A DNA stretch of 6,662 nucleotides from assembly GCA_938045315.1 (NCBI GenBank), contig CALINM010000003.1, positions 1-6,662 on the forward strand, read 5' to 3'. Within the stretch, counting starts at the first letter, position 1. Every line of letters begins with the position of its first letter. This DNA comes from an uncultured bacterium (lineage in GTDB: Bacteria; CALINM01). The notes below the pieces were generated by a model. That model ran no database searches and was not told the origin of the DNA. It saw only the letters and a list, made by a program, of their open reading frames with translations. Positions 1-6,138 of this stretch are shown piece by piece. The translations under genes were made by a program, and so were the position numbers.

Positions 1-170
1 CCTTAAATATAAAACAAGTTTCAATAACTTTGCTACAATTATTGTCTTTGAATGTTTTGATAGTACATGAATATTTAAATTATCTCTGCTACGCATTTAT
101 GTCCCATGAACCTATACTGTTTTATTGGTTAATAAATCCAAACCTATTTGAGATAAAATACAAAAATTTA
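1..170. other. AT-rich intergenic region, no recognised gene
   Basis: This stretch before the rplM promoter is strongly AT-rich and has no convincing coding signal. The only open frame is on the minus strand from an ATG at 96 down to the window edge (32 codons, peptide beginning MRSRDNLNIHV). Its in-frame stop lies directly upstream of that ATG, it has only a weak GGGA upstream, and I recognise no family. I see no tRNA fold and no strong hairpin followed by a T-run. The A-rich tract at about 151-170, directly upstream of the -35 box, could act as an UP element for the ribosomal protein promoter. Confidence 0.5.
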
Positions 171-199
171 TTGACAATTTGGGAAGTTTAAAATAAAAT
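171..199 (+). promoter_or_regulatory. Sigma-70 type promoter for rplM-rpsI-argC
   Basis: A perfect -35 box TTGACA (171-176) is followed by a 17-base spacer and a -10 box TAAAAT (194-199), one mismatch from TATAAT. Transcription would start near 206, giving a leader of only about 30 bases before the rplM ATG. An A-rich tract just upstream resembles an UP element. Its position, consensus quality and the demand for ribosomal proteins all fit a strong housekeeping promoter. The short leader leaves little room for a structured L13-binding leader of the kind known to regulate rplM in E. coli. Confidence 0.85.
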
Positions 200-220
200 C
201 TGATGTCTAAACATTTTTGC

Positions 221-226
221 AAGGAG
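221..226 (+). promoter_or_regulatory. Ribosome binding site of rplM
   Basis: AAGGAG lies 9 bases upstream of the ATG at 236, and an in-frame TAG (233-235) directly precedes that ATG. Together they fix the rplM start. Confidence 0.9.
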
Positions 227-235
227 TTTTTTTAG

Positions 236-664
236 ATGAAAACTTATTGGCCTAAAAAAGAGGATATAAAAAGAAATTGGTACTTAGTTGATGCTAAGGG
301 CAAAATTTTAGGTAGGCTTGCAACTAAAATAGCAGAGTTGCTTATTGGTAAAGGCAAGACTATTTTTACCCCTTCAGTAGATAATGGCGACTTTGTTGTT
401 GTTATTAATGCAAAAGATGTTGTCCTTACAGGAAAGAAATGGAAGCAAAAGACATATTACTGGCACACTGGATATCCAGGTGGTTTTCGTAGTGTTACCG
501 CTGAGAAGTTGAAAGCTGAAAAACCAGAGGAAATTTTATGGCAAGCTGTGTATGGGATGTTACCTAAAAACAAGCTTCGTGATCATAGGATTAACAGGCT
601 AAAGATATATGTGGCTGATAATCATCCCCATGCAGCTCAAAAGCCAGTTCAGATAAGTTTATAA
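236..664 (+). CDS. rplM: 50S ribosomal protein L13
   Basis: L13 is an early-assembling protein of the large ribosomal subunit that binds 23S rRNA. The 142-residue product has the normal bacterial length and the family hallmarks in order: a WYLVDAKGKILGRLA segment near residues 15-29, GDFVVVINA near 51-59, the HTGYPGG motif near 77-83, AVYGMLPKNKLRD near 104-116, and the C-terminal DNHPHAAQKP. The start is fixed by a good AAGGAG and an in-frame stop immediately upstream. It is the first gene after a near-consensus promoter and is followed 23 bp later by rpsI, the standard bacterial pairing. In E. coli L13 represses its own operon; whether that occurs here is not visible, and the leader is short. 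Nothing is truncated or unusual. Confidence 0.98.
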   Translation: MKTYWPKKEDIKRNWYLVDAKGKILGRLATKIAELLIGKGKTIFTPSVDNGDFVVVINAKDVVLTGKKWKQKTYYWHTGYPGGFRSVTAEKLKAEKPEEILWQAVYGMLPKNKLRDHRINRLKIYVADNHPHAAQKPVQISL

Positions 665-670
665 ATTAAA

Positions 671-676
671 AAGGAG
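671..676 (+). promoter_or_regulatory. Ribosome binding site of rpsI
   Basis: AAGGAG sits in the 23-base gap between rplM and rpsI, 11 bases before the ATG at 688. The spacing is a little long but acceptable. An in-frame TAA at 667-669 limits upstream extension. Confidence 0.85.
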
Positions 677-687
677 TAATAATTGCT

Positions 688-1080
688 ATGGTTGAAAAGA
701 AAATATATGCGACGGGAAGAAGAAAGAGGGCCGTATCAAGAGTGTGGATAAAACCTGGTACAGGTAAAATTATCGTAAATGGTATTTCTGCCGAGCAGTA
801 TTTTAAATTGCCTACGGCTATGAAAATAGTTAAAGATCCCCTTCTAGTTACCAATACTCTGAATAGTGTTGATGTTCAGGCAACTCTTACAGGTGGTGGG
901 ATGTCGGGGCAGGCGGGTGCTCTAAGGCATGGTATTGCAAGGGCACTTGTTAATTTTAATAATGAATATAGAGATGTTTTAAAGAAGGCAGGATTTTTAA
1001 CGAGAGATCCCAGAGAAGTGGAGCGTAAGAAATACGGTAGGCCAAAAGCAAGAAAGAGATTTCAGTATTCGAAACGTTAA
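688..1080 (+). CDS. rpsI: 30S ribosomal protein S9
   Basis: S9 belongs to the head of the small ribosomal subunit, and its C-terminal tail reaches the P-site tRNA. The 130-residue product is full length. It begins with the family signature [14 protein letters not shown] (residues 7-20), has the central [20 protein letters not shown] (68-87), then [14 protein letters not shown] (103-116), and ends in the diagnostic SKR tail whose last arginine contacts tRNA. It lies 23 bp downstream of rplM on the same strand, the near-universal bacterial arrangement, so it is almost certainly co-transcribed from the promoter at 171-199. There is no terminator after it; argC begins within 5 bases of its stop. 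Confidence 0.98.
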   Translation: MVEKKIYATGRRKRAVSRVWIKPGTGKIIVNGISAEQYFKLPTAMKIVKDPLLVTNTLNSVDVQATLTGGGMSGQAGALRHGIARALVNFNNEYRDVLKKAGFLTRDPREVERKKYGRPKARKRFQYSKR

Positions 1081-1085
1081 TTTTG

Positions 1086-2123
1086 ATGAAAAAAATAAAA
1101 GTTGCTATTTTAGGTGCTACTGGTTATACAGGTGCCGAACTGGTGAGGATGCTGGTTCGGCATTCTCATATAGAATTAACCACTTTGACTACAAGACAAT
1201 ATGTTAATAAAAGGTTTTCACAAGTTTTCCCATCTTTTTTGGGAATTTGTGATTTAGTTTGCAGTGAGTATAAAGGCCCTGAATCAGTTGATGGGGATCT
1301 GATTTTTTCAGCACTACCTCATCACGAATCTGCTCCCATAGTTAAACAACTTGCTAGTGCAGGGAAGAGGGTAATAGATTTAAGTGCTGACTTCAGGTTT
1401 AAGTCATTGGAAACTTATGAGAAATGGTATGGTGAGCATCCTTGCTTTGAATTGGTGAGTAAAGCTATCTATGGATTACCTGAAATATATAGAAAGCAGA
1501 TAAAAGATGCTCAAATTGTTGCAAACCCTGGATGTTATCCCACTTCAGCATTGTTACCCCTTTATCCCCTATTAAAGGAAGGTATTATAGAACTTAATAG
1601 GATAATTATCGATAGTAAATCTGGGGTTAGTGGTGCTGGTAGAGGGTTAAGTTTAAAAACTCATTTTTGTGAAGTTTATGGTGGATTTAAAGCTTATAAT
1701 GTTACAACCCATAGGCACGAACCAGAGATCTCTGAACAGGCCAGTTTTATTGCAAAGGGGCGTGTAGATGTGATTTTTACACCCCATCTTTTACCTATTA
1801 AAAGGGGAATTTTGAGTACAATCTATGCTTTTTTAGTTAAAAAAGTTGGGGAAAAAGAAATTAGTGATATTTATAAAGATTATTATGAGAAGGAGAGGTT
1901 TATTAGATTTTTTGAAGATGATTTGCCATCTATTGAGGGTGTAGTGGGCAGCAACTACTGTGATATAGGTTTTAGAATTAATAGGGATAACAATACGATA
2001 ATTATAGTTTCTGTAATTGATAATCTCGTTAAAGGTGCTTCTGGACAAGCAATTCAGAATATGAATATCATGTTTGAACTACCAGAAGAAACTGGAATTG
2101 ATATTATACCACTTTATCCTTGA
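1086..2123 (+). CDS. argC: N-acetyl-gamma-glutamyl-phosphate reductase
   Basis: ArgC catalyses the NADPH-dependent reduction of N-acetylglutamyl-5-phosphate to the semialdehyde in arginine biosynthesis, in the cytoplasm. The 345-residue product has the nucleotide-binding GATGYTG loop (residues 10-16), the catalytic cysteine in NPGCYPT (Cys150), SGVSGAGRG (179-187), the HRHEPEI motif (His209 region) and the C-terminal DNLVKGASGQAIQNMN, all typical of the family at full length. The frame also opens one codon earlier with TTG at 1083, but ATG at 1086 is preferred. No Shine-Dalgarno sequence lies in the 15 bases before either codon, and rpsI ends only 5 bases upstream, so translation probably depends on coupling to rpsI. 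No other arginine gene is in the window. Its stop is 3 bp from the convergent tatD stop. Confidence 0.96.
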   Translation: MKKIKVAILGATGYTGAELVRMLVRHSHIELTTLTTRQYVNKRFSQVFPSFLGICDLVCSEYKGPESVDGDLIFSALPHHESAPIVKQLASAGKRVIDLSADFRFKSLETYEKWYGEHPCFELVSKAIYGLPEIYRKQIKDAQIVANPGCYPTSALLPLYPLLKEGIIELNRIIIDSKSGVSGAGRGLSLKTHFCEVYGGFKAYNVTTHRHEPEISEQASFIAKGRVDVIFTPHLLPIKRGILSTIYAFLVKKVGEKEISDIYKDYYEKERFIRFFEDDLPSIEGVVGSNYCDIGFRINRDNNTIIIVSVIDNLVKGASGQAIQNMNIMFELPEETGIDIIPLYP

Positions 2124-2130
2124 TTATCAA
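2120..2130. repeat. Short palindrome holding both convergent stop codons
   Basis: TTGATTATCAA is a perfect inverted repeat with 5-base arms around a single central T. The argC stop (TGA, 2121-2123) lies in one arm and the tatD stop (TCA on the plus strand, 2127-2129) in the other. The central gap is too small for a stable hairpin and no T-run follows, so this is a symmetry of the junction and not a recognisable terminator. Confidence 0.6.
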
Positions 2131-3497
2131 CCCAGATCATCATAGGGTCTTTCTCTAAACTTGACCATTAGCTTTTTTTCAGCAAAGTTTCTTATTCTCT
2201 CAATATCAACCCCAGAGATTGCTACTGCAGAAACTATAACTTCTTTAATGTATTTTTTTGCTTCTTTAATAAATTCGACAAGAGATTGAAAAGCCCCTTC
2301 AATGCTTGGTTGACAAATTCTGTTATAAAGTTCTTCATCGTCTGCATTAAGGCTTATTGAGATTGAATCAATAAATTTACTTAAATGGGGAACAACATTT
2401 CTTTTTTCCCTTAAATTTGCAAGCCCATCTGTATTTAACCTTATTTTCTTTGCTTTCCGTTTTCTTAACTCATGAGAAAGGGTATAAATTATGTCTAATC
2501 TTAAGGTTGGTTCACCGTATCCGCAAAATACAACCTCATCATAATTTGAAAGATCTGCTGGCAGTTCGTCTAAAATTTCTTTTAAAGTGGGTTCATGAGC
2601 AAGCTTTAAGTAGTGACCTTTAACAAAAAAATCTTTTCTTTTACCACAAAAAATGCATTTATTAGTGCACTTATTGGTGATATTTAAATATAGAGAATTG
2701 CGAATTTTATAGACATATTTAGTTTTATGTTCAAAGGGCAAATGGAAAACTTTAATTGTATTTGTATAGATTGTTCTTGCAGCATCATCAATGGTAATAC
2801 CCTTAATTTTTGCTATAAGATCAACAATGTATACTATGTTTGCAGGTTCATTTCTTTTACCTCTATGGGGGAGTGGAGTAAGAAAAGGAGCATCGGTCTC
2901 TGTTAATATGTAATCAAGGGGTATAAATTTTACTACATCCCTTAAACTTTCAGCATTTTTATATGTTAATGTACCGGGTATAGAGATGTAGTAGCCCATT
3001 TTTATATATTCTCTTGCGTCATCTAAACTGCCAGAGAAGCAGTGTATTATACCTCTCAAATCTCGTTTTTTGAGTATCTCTTTTGCTTTATTATGGGCAT
3101 CCCGAATGTGTATAACAACATTTTTTTTAATTTTTTCTGCCAAATATAGCTGTCTTTCAAAAACTTCTATCTGTTTTTCTTTAGGTGAATAATTTTTGAA
3201 AAAATCAAGACCAATTTCTCCTAACATTAAGCATTTTTCATGATTAAGAAAATTAAGTAATCTTTTTTCAACTTCATCGTTATAGATCTTTGCCTCGTGG
3301 GGATGAATACCAAGGGAAAAATAAATTTTATCATATTTTTCACTAATGTTACGAGCCATATCCCAGTAATTTGGCTCAATTCCTGCAGTGCATATAAATG
3401 TTAAATTAGATTTAAAAGCCCTATTTATTACCTCATCCCTATCCTTATCAAATTCAGGTAACTCTAAATGGGTATGAACGTCTACTAAATTTAGCAT
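2127..3497 (-). CDS. TatD-family metal-dependent hydrolase fused to radical SAM domain
   Basis: This is a 456-residue two-domain protein in one uninterrupted frame. Residues 1-255 are a complete TatD-type hydrolase (TIM barrel), with DVHTH (Asp6, His8, His10), GEIGLDF (Glu94), VIHIRDA (His130), IHCFSG (His152) and TETDAPFL (Asp202) as likely metal ligands. TatD proteins are known as 3'-5' DNA/RNA exonucleases. Residues about 265-456 are a small radical SAM domain with the 4Fe-4S motif CTNKCIFC (Cys277, 281, 284), GYGEPTL (326-332, SAM binding) and NTDG (355-358). There is no SPASM-type second cluster, although Cys325 and Cys395 are present. The pair matches what I recall as the 'TatD family-associated radical SAM' family, seen adjacent to or fused with TatD. 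The substrate is unknown. The ATG overlaps the metG stop by one base (TAATG) and has AAGG 7 bases upstream. Confidence 0.93.
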   Translation of the reverse strand: MLNLVDVHTHLELPEFDKDRDEVINRAFKSNLTFICTAGIEPNYWDMARNISEKYDKIYFSLGIHPHEAKIYNDEVEKRLLNFLNHEKCLMLGEIGLDFFKNYSPKEKQIEVFERQLYLAEKIKKNVVIHIRDAHNKAKEILKKRDLRGIIHCFSGSLDDAREYIKMGYYISIPGTLTYKNAESLRDVVKFIPLDYILTETDAPFLTPLPHRGKRNEPANIVYIVDLIAKIKGITIDDAARTIYTNTIKVFHLPFEHKTKYVYKIRNSLYLNITNKCTNKCIFCGKRKDFFVKGHYLKLAHEPTLKEILDELPADLSNYDEVVFCGYGEPTLRLDIIYTLSHELRKRKAKKIRLNTDGLANLREKRNVVPHLSKFIDSISISLNADDEELYNRICQPSIEGAFQSLVEFIKEAKKYIKEVIVSAVAISGVDIERIRNFAEKKLMVKFRERPYDDLG

Positions 3498-5392
3498 TAT
3501 TTGACCTTACTGCCAGTTCTTATATCTTTTTCAGGTATGATTATGGATAATTCATTTTCACTTGATGCAGCAAGTATCATGCCTTCTGATTGAATTCCCA
3601 TAAGTCTGGCCGGTTTGAGGTTAGCAACAAATGTTATCTTTTTACCTACTATTTCTTCAGGTGAGTAATATTTAGCTATTCCCGCAACTATTGTTCTTTG
3701 CCTTTCACCATCATCTACGGTAAGTTTAAGCAATTTATCTGAGTTTGCTACCCTTACTGCGGATAAAACTAAACCTATTTTTATCTCCACTTTAGCAAAG
3801 TCATCTATTGAAATAAATTTTTCTTCTTGTTTTTTCGGCGAAATGGGGGGAGAAATTTTTTCTTTTTCTTCTATTCGAGGGAAAAGGTCTGGAATAATTT
3901 CAACTTCATATTTTCCACTTATTTTACCAAAACTTCTTGATTCTAAATTACTTTTTACATGTGTTTCTATATCCTCTTTTATTCCAATGGCACTGTATAT
4001 CTTATTCGCTGTTTCTGGCATAAATGGATAAATTAAAATGGCTGTAACTCTTATTCCTTCCATCAGATTAGACATTACCAGTTTCAAATCTTCTATTCTT
4101 TTATTCTTGTGCAGTGCCCATGGCTCAGTACCGACAATAAATTTATTCAGAATATTAATAAAATTCCAGACCTGCTCAAGTGCTCTGCTAAAGGAAGAAT
4201 CAAGCATTGCGTTATCATATTCTTTAATTGTCTCTTCACAATGGGATGCTAAAGACGGATGAATGCCTATGTTCAGAGGTAATTCATATTTTTTATCAAG
4301 AAATTTTTCTACCATTGTAATACTTCTTTTTACAAGATTACCAAGGTCATTGGCTAAGTCACTATTAATTCTTTTAATCATTGCATCGTGAGAAAAATCC
4401 CCATCACTTCCAAAAGGAACTTCTCTTAAAAGAAAATATCTAAAAGGGTCTACGCCATATTTTTCTGCAAGGGCAAATGGATCTATTGCATTTCCAAGGG
4501 ATTTACTCATCTTCTGACCTTCAACAGTCCACCAGCCATGGGCTACAACTCTTTTAGGTAAGGGAAGTCCCGCAGAGAGTAGAAAACATGGCCAGTAAAC
4601 AGCATGAAATTTTAGTATGTCTTTACCGATGAAATGTTCTGCTGGCCAAAAAGTGTTGAATTTTTCCATGTCATGGGGGTATCCAGCAGCAGTAATGTAA
4701 TTTGTTAAAGCATCAAACCATACATAAATTACGTGCTTATCATCACCAGGAACAGGTATACCCCACCTGATAGATGTTCGAGATATGCTTAAATCTCTTA
4801 AGCCCTGTTTAACAAAATTTATTATCTCATTCCTTCTCGAAGGAGGGTATATAAAGTCTGGGTTTTCCATAATATAGTTTAGCAATGGCTCCGTGTATTT
4901 AGACATTCTAAAAAAATAACTTTCTTCTTTTAGTTTATCTACAGGTCTTCCACATTCCGGGCACTTTCCATCAATTAATTGGGATTCGGTAAGAAATGTT
5001 TCATCGGGTATGCAGTACCAATCTTCATATTCTCCTTTGTAGATATCGCCATTTTCCATAATTTTTTTAAATAGAAATGTAACAGTATTATAGTGTCTTT
5101 CTTCCGTAGTTCTTATAAAATCATCGTTTGAAATGTTAAGAACTTTCCATAATTTTTTAAAGTTTTCTACTACTTTGTTTGCCAATTCCTTGGGCTCGAT
5201 TCCTTGAGCTTTGGCTGTTTTTTCAATTTTTTGACCATGTTCGTCTGTCCCAGTTAGGAAAAAAACTTTTTCGCCCCTTAATCTATGATATCTTGCTGCT
5301 GAGTCAGCAGCTATAGTCGTATAAGCGTGCCCTATGTGAGGCACATCATTTACATAATAAATGGGAGTTGTTACGTAAAAAGTATTTTTCAT
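3497..5392 (-). CDS. metG: Methionyl-tRNA synthetase with C-terminal tRNA-binding domain
   Basis: This cytoplasmic class I aminoacyl-tRNA synthetase charges tRNA-Met with methionine. The 631-residue product has the HIGH motif as HIGH (residues 19-22) and the KMSKS loop (294-298). The connective-peptide metal knuckle runs from Cys127 to Cys147. It is followed by the anticodon-binding helical domain (about 340-480), a charged, proline-containing linker (about 505-527), and a C-terminal EMAPII/Trbp111-type OB-fold (about 528-631), which in homologues aids tRNA binding and dimerisation. The knuckle reads CIPD then CPEC, so an aspartate (Asp130) stands where the second cysteine normally is. The start is fixed by AAGGAG 8 bases upstream and an in-frame TGA two codons upstream. 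It overlaps ricT by four bases (ATGA) and tatD by one. Confidence 0.98.
   Translation of the reverse strand: MKNTFYVTTPIYYVNDVPHIGHAYTTIAADSAARYHRLRGEKVFFLTGTDEHGQKIEKTAKAQGIEPKELANKVVENFKKLWKVLNISNDDFIRTTEERHYNTVTFLFKKIMENGDIYKGEYEDWYCIPDETFLTESQLIDGKCPECGRPVDKLKEESYFFRMSKYTEPLLNYIMENPDFIYPPSRRNEIINFVKQGLRDLSISRTSIRWGIPVPGDDKHVIYVWFDALTNYITAAGYPHDMEKFNTFWPAEHFIGKDILKFHAVYWPCFLLSAGLPLPKRVVAHGWWTVEGQKMSKSLGNAIDPFALAEKYGVDPFRYFLLREVPFGSDGDFSHDAMIKRINSDLANDLGNLVKRSITMVEKFLDKKYELPLNIGIHPSLASHCEETIKEYDNAMLDSSFSRALEQVWNFINILNKFIVGTEPWALHKNKRIEDLKLVMSNLMEGIRVTAILIYPFMPETANKIYSAIGIKEDIETHVKSNLESRSFGKISGKYEVEIIPDLFPRIEEKEKISPPISPKKQEEKFISIDDFAKVEIKIGLVLSAVRVANSDKLLKLTVDDGERQRTIVAGIAKYYSPEEIVGKKITFVANLKPARLMGIQSEGMILAASSENELSIIIPEKDIRTGSKVK
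3505..3508 (-). promoter_or_regulatory. Ribosome binding site of tatD fusion
   Basis: On the minus strand AAGG lies inside the last codons of metG, 7 bases before the ATG at 3497. It is modest, so termination-reinitiation from metG through the TAATG overlap probably contributes. Confidence 0.6.
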
Positions 5393-6129
5393 TTTTCATT
5401 CTCCTTCTCATCTAACTTACTTAATGTTTCTGCGTCAACAGCTTCATCAAGAGATGATAGATATTCGATAGCAGTGGGTTGCAAATCTCCACCTTCTAAA
5501 TAATTTTTCATTTCATAAGAAAGACAGCAAAGAAGTCTACCACACATACCAGAGAGTTTTGAGGGATTTAAAGGTAATCCCTGCAATCTTATCATCTTGA
5601 TAGATATGGGATTAAAGCCTGATAGGAAAGATGAACAGCATAATTCTCTACCGCAAGCTGCTATTCCACTACACTGCTTGGCAGCGTCTCTAACACCAAT
5701 TTGTCTCATTTCGATACGGGTTTTAAAAGTTCTTGCTAAATCTTTAACAAGTTCTCTAAAATCAATTCTGCCATCAGCGGTAAAATAAAAAACAAGTTTG
5801 CTTCTATCAAGTGTATATTCTGCAGATATCAATTTCATAGGGAGATTATGTTTTCCAATAAACTCAAGACAAATTCTGAAAGCAGATTTTTCGTCAATTT
5901 CATTTTTTTTATACTGATCTAAATCTTCTTGAGTTGCTATTCTTATAATTCTTTTTATTTCCGTTGCTGGTGGGTTCATTTCTCTCGGTGGTATAACAAC
6001 TTTTCCAATTGTTATACCCCGCTCTGTCTCAGCAACAATTTTTGTCCCCACTACTAAATTATCTATATCTCCAGGATCAAAAAGATAAATTTTTACAGAA
6101 GAACGAAATCTAACACCAGTTAAAACCAT
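5389..6129 (-). CDS. ricT: PSP1 domain protein, RicT/YaaT family
   Basis: This is a 246-residue cytoplasmic PSP1-domain protein. It begins with VRFRSSVKIYLFDPG (residues 6-20), typical of the family, and carries the cysteine-rich core CGRELCC (159-165), then SIKMIRLQGLPLNPSKLSG (176-194), then CGRLLCCLSYE (196-206). Seven cysteines (153, 159, 164, 165, 196, 201, 202) are present. In Bacillus subtilis RicT joins RicA and RicF in the Y-complex, which carries Fe-S clusters and helps RNase Y process mRNAs; that role is inferred here only by homology, as RicA and RicF are not in the window. The ATG is confirmed by an in-frame TGA three codons upstream; the GAGG spacing is short at 4 bases. It sits between holB and metG, the classical neighbourhood of this family, with a 9-bp gap and a 4-base overlap respectively. 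Confidence 0.95.
   Translation of the reverse strand: MVLTGVRFRSSVKIYLFDPGDIDNLVVGTKIVAETERGITIGKVVIPPREMNPPATEIKRIIRIATQEDLDQYKKNEIDEKSAFRICLEFIGKHNLPMKLISAEYTLDRSKLVFYFTADGRIDFRELVKDLARTFKTRIEMRQIGVRDAAKQCSGIAACGRELCCSSFLSGFNPISIKMIRLQGLPLNPSKLSGMCGRLLCCLSYEMKNYLEGGDLQPTAIEYLSSLDEAVDAETLSKLDEKENEK
5401..5406 (-). promoter_or_regulatory. Ribosome binding site of metG
   Basis: On the minus strand AAGGAG lies 8 bases before the metG ATG at 5392, within the last codons of ricT. It selects this ATG over the out-of-frame ATG at 5399. Confidence 0.85.
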
Positions 6130-6133
6130 ACAT

Positions 6134-6137
6134 CCTC
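6134..6137 (-). promoter_or_regulatory. Ribosome binding site of ricT
   Basis: On the minus strand GAGG lies 4 bases before the ricT ATG at 6129 and directly after the holB stop (TAGTGAGG). The spacing is shorter than usual, so coupling to holB translation is likely. Confidence 0.6.
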
Positions 6138-6138
6138 A

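Noticed and set aside
127-144. Inverted repeat GGTT...AACC upstream of the promoter
   Set aside because: Four-base arms with a ten-base loop in AT-rich DNA are expected by chance. There is no T-run and no match to a known operator.
200-235. L13-binding or riboswitch leader before rplM
   Set aside because: The leader predicted from the promoter is only about 30 bases, with no clear stem-loop, too short for a known structured leader.
1083-1085. TTG as the argC start codon
   Set aside because: ATG follows immediately, neither has a Shine-Dalgarno sequence, and family N-termini of the KIKVAILGATG type fit the ATG start equally well. ATG is the simpler choice.
1833-2048. Minus-strand 71-codon frame inside argC
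   Set aside because: It is low-complexity, rich in Ile/Asn/Phe, has no homology I recognise and lies fully within a clear argC gene. It is a shadow frame.
2130-2148. Candidate terminator hairpin ACCC...GGGT followed by CTTTCTCT just after argC
   Set aside because: The stem has only four base pairs with an 11-base loop and the following tract is not a clean T-run. It also lies inside the tatD coding sequence.
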